From positions 34,469 through 98,468 of the forward strand of contig NZ_CAJGBN010000008.1 in the NCBI RefSeq assembly GCF_904426505.1: a stretch of DNA of 64,000 nt, given 5' to 3'. Of the stretch, positions 8,795 through 16,805 are shown in pieces (positions within the stretch are counted from its first letter, which is position 1; every line of letters starts with the position of its first letter). The stretch is from Rubrivivax sp. A210 (lineage in GTDB: Bacteria > Pseudomonadota > Gammaproteobacteria > Burkholderiales > Burkholderiaceae_C). The notes beneath the pieces were generated by a model. The model made no database searches. It was not told the origin of the DNA and was given only the letters and a program-made list of their open reading frames with translations. Position numbers and translations under genes: made by a program.

Positions 8795-10033
8795 ATGAGC
8801 CTGCCCGCCACCGCCATGCCCCGCGTCATCGCGGCCGAGGCGGTGTCCAACTTCGGCAGCATGCTCAGCCGCCTGGCCATCCCCTGGCTGGCGACGCTGG
8901 CGCTGCAGGCCACGCCGGCGCAGATGGCGGCCCTGCTGGTGGCCGACGTGGCGGCGGCGGCGCTGGCCGCACTCGTGCTGGGCGCCTGGGTCGACCGCCA
9001 TGGCCGCCGCGCCGTGATGCTGCTGGCCGATGGGGCACGCGCCGCCGTGCTGGGCCTGCTGGCGCTGGCCGCCTGGCGCGGCTGGCTCGGCATGGCCGGC
9101 CTGCTGCTGGCGGCGGCGGCCGGTGGCGCCTGCACCGTGGTGTTCGAACTGGCGCGCTCGGCCTGGATGGCCCAGGCCTTGGCCGAAGCGGACCTGCCGC
9201 GCCGCAACGCCCAGATCGCGGTGGCCGGCAGCCTGTCGGAAACAGCGGCCTTTGCGCTGGGCGGCTGGCTCTACCAAGGCCTGGGTGCCCTCGCGGCGCT
9301 GCTGGTGGATGCGGCCAGCTATGCGGCCTCGGCGCTGTGCCTGCGCGGCGTGCCCGAGCAGCGGGCCGCTGTCACGCCGGCAACCGATGAATCGGCCTGG
9401 CGGGCCTGGCGCCGCGACACTGCAGCCGGCCTGCAGGCCATCGCTGCGCGACCGCCGCTGCGCGCGCTGGCGGTGATCGAGGGGCTGCTGGCCTTCAGCA
9501 TGGCGCTCACCGGCACGGCCTACATGATCTTCGTCAGCCGCGACATCGGCCTGCCCACCGGCCAGCAGGGCATGGTCTTCGCGATGGGTGGGCTGGGCGC
9601 GGTGCTGGGCGCGGCGCTGGCGCCGCGCCTGGGCCGGGGCATCGGGCCCGGCCGCACGATGGCGCTGGGGTTGGCTTTGCATGCGGCGGGCCTGTTCTGC
9701 CTGACGCAGATTCCCGGCCCCGGCTGGTTGGCGCTGGCGCTGCTGCTGGCCCAGCAGATCGTCGGCGACGCCGGCCACACGCTGCACCAGGTGCACGACC
9801 GCACGCTGCGCCAGACCGCCGTTCCCGCCGAACTGCTGGCGCGCGCCGATGCCGGCCTGCGCGGCGTCGGCCAGGCCGCCACGCTGCTGGGCGCGCTGGC
9901 CGGCGCCGCGCTGGGCGAGATCTGGCCGGTGCGCGGCCTGCTGGTGCTGGCGCTGGCCTTTGCCGCGGCGGCGGCACTGTGGGCGGGTTGGCGGCTGGCC
10001 GAGAAGTCTCAGCCGGTGTCGCCGTCGACGTAG
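8795..10033 (+). CDS. MFS transporter
   Basis: 412-aa polytopic inner-membrane protein with about twelve hydrophobic helices. An MFS loop 2-3 signature is visible as LGAWVDRHGRRAVML after helix 2. The ATG at 8795 (MSLPATAMPRVIAAEAVSNF) places the first helix about 15 residues in; an alternative ATG at 8816 is possible. It is closest in layout to enterobactin-exporter/MFS_3-type efflux proteins, but no substrate can be assigned. The divergent rarD start is 61 bp upstream. The 3' end overlaps the convergent ychJ gene by 25 bp. Confidence 0.85.
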   Translation: MSLPATAMPRVIAAEAVSNFGSMLSRLAIPWLATLALQATPAQMAALLVADVAAAALAALVLGAWVDRHGRRAVMLLADGARAAVLGLLALAAWRGWLGMAGLLLAAAAGGACTVVFELARSAWMAQALAEADLPRRNAQIAVAGSLSETAAFALGGWLYQGLGALAALLVDAASYAASALCLRGVPEQRAAVTPATDESAWRAWRRDTAAGLQAIAARPPLRALAVIEGLLAFSMALTGTAYMIFVSRDIGLPTGQQGMVFAMGGLGAVLGAALAPRLGRGIGPGRTMALGLALHAAGLFCLTQIPGPGWLALALLLAQQIVGDAGHTLHQVHDRTLRQTAVPAELLARADAGLRGVGQAATLLGALAGAALGEIWPVRGLLVLALAFAAAAALWAGWRLAEKSQPVSPST

Positions 10034-10401
10034 AACCAGCGGCCACCCTGGCGCAGGAAGCGGCTGGTCTCGTGCAGGCGCGTGGCGCGGCCGCTGCTGT
10101 GTTTGCAGCGGGCGACGAACTCGACCGTGGCGTGGTCGGCGTCCTGCGCCTGGTGGCGGCGCACCTCCAGCCCCAGCCAGCGCAGCCCGGGCTCGAAGGC
10201 GATGGCCTCGGCGGGACGGGTGTCGGCGTGCCAGGTGTCGCGCAGGTAGTCACCCAGCCCGAGTACAAAGGCGCTGTAGCGCGAGCGCATCAGGCTCTCG
10301 GCATCGGGCGCCTGCAGGTGCTGCACGCCGGCGTGCCAGCGGCCGCAGCAGCGGGCGTAGCTGCGGGCGGGGTCGCAAGGGCAGGGGGCTTCTTCGCTCA
10401 C
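10009..10401 (-). CDS. YchJ family protein (UPF0225, SEC-C motif)
   Basis: 130 aa. The N-terminus carries the SEC-C zinc-binding motif CPCDPARSYARCCGRWH, followed by the YchJ core (LMRSRYSAFVLG, YLRDTWH, VEFVARC and a C-terminal ETSRFLRQGGRWFYVDG). Members are small cytosolic proteins with an NTF2-like domain and no settled function. The start is the ATG just before the cysteine motif. The 3' end overlaps the convergent MFS gene by 25 bp. Confidence 0.92.
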   Translation of the reverse strand: MSEEAPCPCDPARSYARCCGRWHAGVQHLQAPDAESLMRSRYSAFVLGLGDYLRDTWHADTRPAEAIAFEPGLRWLGLEVRRHQAQDADHATVEFVARCKHSSGRATRLHETSRFLRQGGRWFYVDGDTG

Positions 10402-10480
10402 GGCGGCGATTGTGAGGGCCGGTGAGGGCCGCTGATCGCCTTGCTAGACTGGCCGCAGACCCTTGCGGAGCCCCATCGAC

Positions 10481-11425
10481 ATGCCCATCCCCGCCCCCCA
10501 GCTCGACCCCCAGGCGCGCGCCCTGATCGACCTCATCATCGAGCGCAAGGTGCCGCCGGTACACACGCTCAGCGTCGAGGAAGGCCGGCGCATGTACCTG
10601 GAGCGGCGCTTCTTCACCCAGCCGCATCCGCCGGCCGTGGCCGCGGTGAGTGAGCTGCGCACCGACGGCGGCATTCCGCTGCGCCTTTACCGGCCGCTGG
10701 CGGATGGCAAGGCGGTGCTCGTCTATTTCCATGGCGGCGGCTGGACCATCGGCGATCTCGACACCCATGACGTGCTGTGCCGCCAACTCTGCGCCGCCGG
10801 TGGCGCTGCGGTGATTTCGGTGGACTACCGGCTGGCGCCCGAGCACCGATTCCCGGCCGCCTTCGACGACTGCCTGGCCGCCACGCGCTGGGTGCGGCGC
10901 GAGGCCGCCGCGCTGGGCCTCGACCCGGCTCGTCTGGCCGTGGGCGGCGACAGCGCCGGCGGCAACCTGGCCGCTGCCGTGTGCCTGGGGCTGCGCGAGG
11001 CGGGTGAGCCGCAGCCGGCGCTGCAGTTGCTGATCTACCCGGCCACCGACCAGCGCGCCGGCTCGCCTTCCCACGCCAGCCGCGGCCAAGGCTATCTGCT
11101 CACCGCCGACAGCATCGCCTACTACCGCGGCCACTACCTGCCCGACCCGGCGAGCTGGGCCGACTGGCGCGCCAGCCCGCTGCTGGCCGCAAGCCACGCG
11201 AGCCTGGCGCCGGCCCTGGTGCTGACGGCCGGCTACGACCCGCTGGTGGACGAGGGCCGCCAGTACGCCGATGCGCTCTCGGCCGCCGGCACGCCGGCGC
11301 AATACCTGTGCTTCGAGCGCCAGATCCACGGCTTCATCACGATGACCAAGGTGATTGCCGAGGCTCGCACCGCGGTGGCGGTCTGCGCCGCGGCGCTGCG
11401 CGAGGCGCTCGGCACGCCGTCCTGA
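10481..11425 (+). CDS. Alpha/beta hydrolase, hormone-sensitive-lipase type esterase
   Basis: 314-aa cytoplasmic carboxylesterase of the HSL (family IV) group. The oxyanion-hole motif HGGGW is at residues 84-88, the nucleophile elbow GDSAGG has S158, the acid lies in YDPLVDEG and the histidine in IHGFITM. DYRLAPEHRFPAAFDD is also diagnostic of the family. ATG at 10481 is preferred over an in-frame TTG at 10463 because the protein then starts MPIPAPQLDPQARA, usual for the family. Substrate probably short-chain acyl esters; not predictable further. It converges with the XRE gene, with 8 bp between the stops. Confidence 0.9.
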   Translation: MPIPAPQLDPQARALIDLIIERKVPPVHTLSVEEGRRMYLERRFFTQPHPPAVAAVSELRTDGGIPLRLYRPLADGKAVLVYFHGGGWTIGDLDTHDVLCRQLCAAGGAAVISVDYRLAPEHRFPAAFDDCLAATRWVRREAAALGLDPARLAVGGDSAGGNLAAAVCLGLREAGEPQPALQLLIYPATDQRAGSPSHASRGQGYLLTADSIAYYRGHYLPDPASWADWRASPLLAASHASLAPALVLTAGYDPLVDEGRQYADALSAAGTPAQYLCFERQIHGFITMTKVIAEARTAVAVCAAALREALGTPS

Positions 11426-11433
11426 CCTGAGCC

Positions 11434-12174
11434 TCAGGCGCCCGGGCGCAACAGCGCGCGGAAGGGCGCAAACAGCCAAGAGCGCATGCCGATCACCAGC
11501 GTGAAGGCCTGGCGCTCGGCCGGCGGCAGCTTCTGGTCGGCCAGGTGCTGCTGGGCGAAGTCATGCGCCAGGCGCTGCAGGCGGTCGTTGAACAGCGCCG
11601 CATGCGCCGGGCTGATCTGGCCGTGTACCAGGGTCAGCATCTCGCCGTTGCCGTCGAAGCCGCCGTCGAAGTAATCGCCCATGGCGTGGCGGCGGAAGAA
11701 GTCCATCACCGGGCCGTTGGGCAGCCAGCGAAAGGTCTTGTCCACGCGCAGCCGGTAGCGGTTGTTGGCGCGCAGCTCGATGATGCCCAGGCGGTCCAGC
11801 GCCAGCAGGCAGGCCACGCCCTGGGGCTTGCTGAGGGTGTAGGTCTGCACCATCTGCTCCAGCGTCCACTGGCTCAGCACGCAGATGGCGGCCAGCAGCA
11901 GCTTGGGGTCGGCCACCACGGCAGCCTCTTGCTCGGGCGTGAGCTGCTGGCGCGCCGGCGAGGCCAGCGCCACCTGGCGCGCCAGCTCGGCGAAATCCAG
12001 CTTCAGCACCGCCAGCACCTCGTCGATGCGCGACAGCGGCATGTCGCCTCGGGCAAAGATGCGCTTGACGCTGCTTTCCGCCAGGCCCAGCTCGGCCGCC
12101 AGCTGCGCATAGGTGATGCCGGCGCGGCGCAGCTCGGCCTTGAGCACGGCGACGAGATCCTGGCTGCTGCTCAT
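11434..12174 (-). CDS. XRE-family helix-turn-helix regulator
   Basis: 246 aa. The N-terminal helix-turn-helix spans about residues 8-65 (ITYAQLAAELGLAESSVKRI is the recognition region). The remaining ~180 residues are helical and resemble a winged/sensor domain (LSQWTLEQMVQTYTLSKPQG, LDRLGIIELRANNRYRLRV) and end without a membrane segment. The start ATG is at 12174, and a perfect inverted repeat lies 15 nt upstream, suggesting autoregulation. It is divergent from the YiaA/B-like membrane protein, which is a likely co-target. The signal it senses is unknown. Confidence 0.85.
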   Translation of the reverse strand: MSSSQDLVAVLKAELRRAGITYAQLAAELGLAESSVKRIFARGDMPLSRIDEVLAVLKLDFAELARQVALASPARQQLTPEQEAAVVADPKLLLAAICVLSQWTLEQMVQTYTLSKPQGVACLLALDRLGIIELRANNRYRLRVDKTFRWLPNGPVMDFFRRHAMGDYFDGGFDGNGEMLTLVHGQISPAHAALFNDRLQRLAHDFAQQHLADQKLPPAERQAFTLVIGMRSWLFAPFRALLRPGA

Positions 12175-12188
12175 GGCATCCCCTAAAA

Positions 12189-12205
12189 GTATCGCATTAC
12201 GATAC
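12189..12205. promoter_or_regulatory. Putative operator between the XRE gene and the yiaAB-like gene
   Basis: GTATCG-CATTA-CGATAC is a perfect 6+5+6 inverted repeat placed 15-31 nt upstream of the XRE start codon, in the divergent promoter region. A further GATAC half-site followed by T-tract lies at about 12244, closer to the other gene. Position and symmetry fit a dimeric HTH regulator site; binding is not shown. Confidence 0.5.
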
Positions 12206-12299
12206 CAAAAGGCCGGCCTAGTGCCACGTCATTCGGTGTGATTGATACTTTTTGGGCGCTGGCCGACGATGGAGTCCTCATCCACTCCAAGCCCCCACC

Positions 12300-12731
12300 A
12301 TGACCACCCTCCGCCCCGACACCAAGGCCTGGAAGCTCCAGGTCTGGGCCAGCTTCGGCACCGCCGCCACGCTGGCCGGCACCGGCCTGGCCTGGCTGCC
12401 GGGCCAGGATCTGGACCGCGCCTTCATGGTCATGGGCTATCTGTTCACGCTTTCTACCGCCTTCGTGGTGGCCAAGCATGTGCGCGACCGCGAGGCCGGC
12501 CGCACCGACACGCCGCTGTGGGGCGGCGTGGTCTGGAGCGGCTTTGCCGGCGCCATGCTGCTCACCGCCTGGGGCCTGTGGCGCATGGACATCAACCCCA
12601 CCTACAAGGCCTTTCTGGCCGTCTCCTGGCTGTTCCTGATCTCGACCGTGTTCACGCTGGCCAAGACCCTGCGCGACGCCCACGAGGCCGCGCTGGCGGC
12701 GGCGCGCGAGCAGGGCTCATCGCCACTGTGA
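12300..12731 (+). CDS. YiaA/YiaB family inner membrane protein
   Basis: 143 aa with four hydrophobic helices in two pairs, the YiaAB two-helix domain duplicated. Pairs are about residues 12-52 (WASFGTAATLAGTGLAWLPG, then FMVMGYLFTLSTAFVVAKHV) and 70-120 (GVVWSGFAGAMLLTAWGLW, then KAFLAVSWLFLISTVFTLAKT). ATG at 12300 fits the first helix; the longer upstream frame runs into the divergent promoter. Function unknown; members are small integral membrane proteins. It is divergent from the XRE regulator, which may control it. Confidence 0.85.
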   Translation: MTTLRPDTKAWKLQVWASFGTAATLAGTGLAWLPGQDLDRAFMVMGYLFTLSTAFVVAKHVRDREAGRTDTPLWGGVVWSGFAGAMLLTAWGLWRMDINPTYKAFLAVSWLFLISTVFTLAKTLRDAHEAALAAAREQGSSPL

Positions 12732-12769
12732 CCGCACTCTGAAGCTTCGCAACGACCAGGAGAAACCGC

Positions 12770-13174
12770 ATGAAGAAGCTCGTCCTCATCGCCGCGCTGG
12801 GCCTCGCTCTTGCCGGTGCTGCCCGCGCCCACGACGGCGCGTCCGAAGCCAGCGCGCTCTCGGCCCTGCCCATCGCGGTCTCGGTGGCCGCGCCGGTGGG
12901 CCTGCTCTCGGCCGGCGCCATGCTCACCGTGGTGGCCGTCGACGCCGCCTCCGACGGCACCGTGTGGGTGCTGGAACGTGCCTCGGACGGCGCCCGCGCC
13001 AGCGTCAGGCTCAGTGGCCAGGTGGCGGGCGGCGTCTCGGTGCTGGCGGGCACCGCGGTGGTGGCCACGGCCTTCAGTGCCGGCTGGGTGCTCTCGGCGG
13101 CCGGCAAGGCGATTGCCTATATCCCCAACGAGGTCGGCCGTGCCCTGCTCTACAACGAGAGGGTGACGCGATGA
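12770..13174 (+). CDS. Exported small hypothetical protein paired with DUF2145
   Basis: 134 aa. A clear Sec signal peptide opens the protein (MKKLVLIAALGLALAGAARA, cleavage predicted after ARA). The mature part holds two hydrophobic glycine/alanine-rich stretches (IAVSVAAPVGLLSAGAMLTV and VSVLAGTAVVATAFSAGWVL) that may insert in a membrane. No family recognised. Its stop overlaps the start of the DUF2145 gene (ATGA), so the two are coupled and probably work together in the periplasm or envelope. Confidence 0.75.
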   Translation: MKKLVLIAALGLALAGAARAHDGASEASALSALPIAVSVAAPVGLLSAGAMLTVVAVDAASDGTVWVLERASDGARASVRLSGQVAGGVSVLAGTAVVATAFSAGWVLSAAGKAIAYIPNEVGRALLYNERVTR

Positions 13175-13950
13175 AGCGCCGACTTGCCGCGCTCTGTACC
13201 GCCCTGGCCCTGGCCGCCGCGGCGCCGGCCCGGGCCGGCCGCAACTGCGAGGCGCGCCTGCCCGATGCGACAGCCGTGCAGCGCTCGCTGCAACTGGCCG
13301 AGCGCGCCGCGCGGGCGCTCGATGCCAGCGGTGCCGACGTGGTAGTGCTGGCGCGTGCCGGCCAGGATTTGAGCAAGTACCGCCTGCGCTGGAGCCATCT
13401 GGGCCTGGCCTACCGCGACCAGGGCCAGTGGCGCGTGCTGCACAAGCTCAACCAGTGCGGCAGCGCGCGAGCCGAACTCTGGCGCCAGGGCCTGGGCGAG
13501 TTCTTCCTCGACGACCTGCACGAGTACCGCGCCGCCTACGCCCTGCCCACGCCCGCGGTGCAGGCCGGCCTGCGCGCGCTGCTGGCCGACAACCGTCGCA
13601 TCGCGGCCCTGCATACCGGCGCCTACAACATGGTGGCCTACCCCTGGGCGCAGAAGTACCAGCAGAGCAACCAGTGGGCCATAGAGACCCTGGCCTGGTC
13701 GCAGGAGCCCGCGGCCGCGACGCGCGAGCGCGCCCAGGCCTGGCTGCGCTTCAAGGGCTATGAGCCGACTGTGCTGCGCATCAGCCCGCTGGTGCGCCTG
13801 GGCGCGCGCATGACGGCGGCCCACATCGCCTTCGACGACCACCCGGACGACAAGCGCTACAGCGACCGCATCGAGACCGTCACCGTCGATTCGGTGTTCG
13901 ACTGGCTCGAGCGCGCCGGCCTGGCCGGCGCGCCGCAGGAACTGCGCTGA
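13171..13950 (+). CDS. DUF2145 domain-containing exported protein
   Basis: 259 aa. A signal peptide is present (MKRRLAALCTALALAAAAPA, cleavage near ARA-GR). The mature protein matches DUF2145 by memory: VLARAGQDLSKYRLRWSHLG, HKLNQCGS, FFLDDLHEYRA, AYNMVAYPWAQKYQQSNQW and a late FDDHPDDKRYSDRIETV. The fold resembles NlpC/P60-type papain-like enzymes, but a clear catalytic triad was not established here. The ATG at 13171 overlaps the upstream stop. Function unknown; probably periplasmic. Confidence 0.85.
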   Translation: MKRRLAALCTALALAAAAPARAGRNCEARLPDATAVQRSLQLAERAARALDASGADVVVLARAGQDLSKYRLRWSHLGLAYRDQGQWRVLHKLNQCGSARAELWRQGLGEFFLDDLHEYRAAYALPTPAVQAGLRALLADNRRIAALHTGAYNMVAYPWAQKYQQSNQWAIETLAWSQEPAAATRERAQAWLRFKGYEPTVLRISPLVRLGARMTAAHIAFDDHPDDKRYSDRIETVTVDSVFDWLERAGLAGAPQELR

Positions 13951-14019
13951 CGCCGCCGCACCCGCAGCCGCTACAGTGCCCCCGCCAGACAGCCGCGTCT
14001 TTGCCACCTGAGGTCCAAG

Positions 14020-15915
14020 ATGTCAGACCCCGCCCACGCCCATCCCAACCAGTTCGCGCTGCTGGTCCAGCGCCGCTTCGGCCCCTTCTTCTGCGTGCAG
14101 TTTCTCGGCGCCGGCAACGACAACCTGTTCAAGTTCGCGTTCACGGTGCTGGTCACCTACCAGCTGCAGGTGAGCTGGCTGCCGGCGTCCATGGCCGGGC
14201 TGGTGATCGGTGCGCTCTTCATCGCGCCCTACCTGCTGTTCTCGGCCACCAGCGGCCAGCTGGCCGACAAGTACCCCAAGGAAGTGCTGATCCGCCTCGT
14301 CAAGAGCCTGGAGATCGCCATCATGCTGCTGGCCGGCTGGGGCTTCGTGCAGCACGACGTGCCCCTGCTTCTGGCCTGTGTCTCTTTGATGGGCCTGCAT
14401 TCCACGCTGTTCGGCCCGGTGAAGTTCGCCTACCTGCCGCAGCACCTGAACGAACGCGAGCTCACCGGTGGCAACGGCATGGTCGAGATGGGCACTTTCG
14501 TCGCCATTCTGCTGGGCCAGGTGGCGGGCGGCCTGCTCATCGCCCTGCCCGAGGTCGGCGCGCGCTACACCGCCTGGGCCTGCCTGGCGGTGGCGGTGCT
14601 GGGGCGCGCGGTGGCGCAGGCGGTGCCGGCCTCGCCGGCCACCGACCCCCAGCTTGCCATCAACTGGAACCCCTTCACCGAGACCTGGCGCAACCTCAAG
14701 CTGGCGCATGGCAATGTGGCGGTGTTCCGCTCGCTGCTGGGCATTTCGTGGATGTGGTTCTTCGGCGCCGTGTTCCTGTCGATGTTTCCGGCCTTCGCAC
14801 GCGATGTGCTGCACGGCGACGAGCAGGTGGCCTCGCTGCTGCTGGTGGTGTTCTCGGTCGGTGTCGGCACGGGCGCCTTGCTGTGCGAGATGCTGGGCCG
14901 CCGCCATGTCGAGATCGGCCTCGTGCCGCTGGGCGCTTTGGGCATGACGGTGTTCGCGGTCGACCTCTTCTTCGCCGCAAGCGCGCTGCCGCCGGCCGTC
15001 GGGCTCACGCTGGCGCAGTTCGTCGGCGTGCCGGCGCACTGGCGCGTGATGGCCGACCTCTTCCTGCTGTCGCTCTTCACCGGCATCTACAGCGTGCCGA
15101 TGTACGCCCTCATCCAGCTGCGCAGCCAGGCCACGCACCGGGCACGCATCATCGCCGCCAACAACATCCTCAACGCCCTCTTCATGATCGTCAGCTCGCT
15201 GGGCGTGGGCCTGCTGCTGGGCGCGGGGCTGACGATTCCGCAGGTCTTCCTCGTCGTGGGCCTGCTCAATGCGCTGGTGGCCGGCTACATCTTCCTCATC
15301 GTGCCGGAATACCTGCTGCGCTTCATCGCCTTCATGCTCACACGCTGCGTCTACCGGCTGCGCGTGCGCGGCGGCGACCACATCCCGGCCGAGGGCGCGG
15401 CGGTGCTGGTGTGCAACCACGTCAGCTTCGTCGACGCCGTGCTGCTGATGGCGGCCAGCCCGCGACCGATACGCTTTCTGATGGACCACCGCATCTTCGC
15501 CACCCCGGTGCTGGGCTGGCTGTTCCGCCTCGGCAAGGCCATTCCCGTGGCGCCGCAGCGCGAAGACCCTGCCGCCTACGAGCGCGCCTTCGAGCAGGCG
15601 CGCCAGGTGCTGGAAGAAGGCGAGCTGCTGGGCATCTTTCCCGAGGGCGGCATCACGCGCGATGGCGAACTCGGCGAGTTCAAGGGCGGCGTGATGAAGA
15701 TCCTGCAGGGGCGGCCGGTGCCGGTGGTGCCGCTGGCGCTGCAAAACCTGTGGGGCTCGTACTTCTCGCGCATCGAGGGCGGCGTGGCCATGGCCAGGCC
15801 CTTCCGCCGCGGCCTCTTCAACCGCGTCGGCCTGGTCGCGGGGCCGGCGCTGGCCGCCGCCGAGGTCACGCCCGAAAAGCTGCGCGAGCGCGTCGCGGCC
15901 TTACTGGCAAGTTGA
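14020..15915 (+). CDS. MFS (LplT-like) transporter fused to a PlsC-type acyltransferase
   Basis: 631 aa. Residues about 1-425 are a twelve-helix MFS transporter of the LplT lysophospholipid type (FFCVQFLGAGNDNLFKFAFT near the start). Residues about 440-631 are a PlsC/LPLAT acyltransferase with the catalytic NHVSFVD (H467) and FPEGG (540-544). Together they would flip a lysophospholipid inward and re-acylate it. The related Aas/LplT fusions usually carry a third, acyl-ACP synthetase (AMP-binding) domain; here the protein stops after the acyltransferase. Start ATG at 14020; a longer frame upstream is not needed. The role in phospholipid repair is inferred from the family. Confidence 0.9.
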   Translation: MSDPAHAHPNQFALLVQRRFGPFFCVQFLGAGNDNLFKFAFTVLVTYQLQVSWLPASMAGLVIGALFIAPYLLFSATSGQLADKYPKEVLIRLVKSLEIAIMLLAGWGFVQHDVPLLLACVSLMGLHSTLFGPVKFAYLPQHLNERELTGGNGMVEMGTFVAILLGQVAGGLLIALPEVGARYTAWACLAVAVLGRAVAQAVPASPATDPQLAINWNPFTETWRNLKLAHGNVAVFRSLLGISWMWFFGAVFLSMFPAFARDVLHGDEQVASLLLVVFSVGVGTGALLCEMLGRRHVEIGLVPLGALGMTVFAVDLFFAASALPPAVGLTLAQFVGVPAHWRVMADLFLLSLFTGIYSVPMYALIQLRSQATHRARIIAANNILNALFMIVSSLGVGLLLGAGLTIPQVFLVVGLLNALVAGYIFLIVPEYLLRFIAFMLTRCVYRLRVRGGDHIPAEGAAVLVCNHVSFVDAVLLMAASPRPIRFLMDHRIFATPVLGWLFRLGKAIPVAPQREDPAAYERAFEQARQVLEEGELLGIFPEGGITRDGELGEFKGGVMKILQGRPVPVVPLALQNLWGSYFSRIEGGVAMARPFRRGLFNRVGLVAGPALAAAEVTPEKLRERVAALLAS

Positions 15916-16029
15916 CGGGAAGATTCGGTCTGGCGAGTTGATACGCTTGTCACTCCGGGTATGCACGGAGAGCCAGGCGGCGCGGCTTCGCGTGTCATCG
16001 CGCCGTCCCAACCCCGGAGATTGCCCATC

Positions 16030-16698
16030 ATGCGCACCCACCCCTTGATTGCCCGTGCCGCCACGCTGGCGGCCGCCGCGCTGCTGTCGGCCTGCGCCAC
16101 CACGCCGTCCACCGGCCCGATGGGCTTCTTTGTCACCAGTGTCGGCAGCGGCAAGGGTGGCGACCTCGGCGGCCTGGCCGGCGCCGACGCCCATTGCCAA
16201 CGCCTGGCCACGGCGGCCGGTGCCGGCAAGCGCAAGTGGGCCGCCTACCTGAGCGCCAGTGCCACCGCCACCCCAGTCGCGCCCGCCATCCATGCGCGCG
16301 ACCGCATCGGCAAGGGCCCCTGGTACAACGCCAAGGGCGTGCTGGTGGCGGCCAGCGTCGACCAACTGCATGGCGCCAACAACATCACCAAGACCACCGC
16401 GCTCACCGAGGCCGGCGCCTCCGTCAATGGCCGCGGCGACACGCCCAATATGCACGATGTGCTGACCGGCTCGCGCCCCGACGGCACGGCACTGTCGCCC
16501 GCGCCCAACCTGACCTGCGGCAACTGGACGGCCGGCGGCGAGGGTTCGGCCATGCTGGGCCACCACGACCGCACCGGCCTCACCACCGACCCCTGGGCGC
16601 TGTCGTGGAACGCCTCACACCAGTCGCGCGGCTGTGGCATGGACGCCCTCAAGGCCACCGGCGGCGCGGGGCTTTTCTACTGTTTCGCGACCGACTGA
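16030..16698 (+). CDS. Lectin-like lipoprotein
   Basis: 222 aa. The N-terminus is a lipoprotein signal with lipobox LLSAC (C22). The mature part has FFVTSVGSGKGGDLGGLAGA, AHCQRLATAAG, KWAAYLSAS and RDRIGKGPWYNAKG, a pattern commonly annotated as a lectin or C-type-lectin-like fold in proteobacterial outer-membrane lipoproteins. A late C-x-M and FYCFATD close the domain and could form a disulfide. ATG at 16030 is chosen so the signal peptide is at the N-terminus; upstream codons in frame are intergenic. The sugar or protein ligand is unknown. Confidence 0.75.
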   Translation: MRTHPLIARAATLAAAALLSACATTPSTGPMGFFVTSVGSGKGGDLGGLAGADAHCQRLATAAGAGKRKWAAYLSASATATPVAPAIHARDRIGKGPWYNAKGVLVAASVDQLHGANNITKTTALTEAGASVNGRGDTPNMHDVLTGSRPDGTALSPAPNLTCGNWTAGGEGSAMLGHHDRTGLTTDPWALSWNASHQSRGCGMDALKATGGAGLFYCFATD

Positions 16699-16805
16699 CC
16701 ACGGCCTGATCGCGCCGGGCTGATCCTGATCATCGGCTGTGGGGCTCGGCCAGTCCGGCCGGGCCGCCGCTGCGGGCATGATGGGCGCATGAAGCGACCC
16801 CCGCG

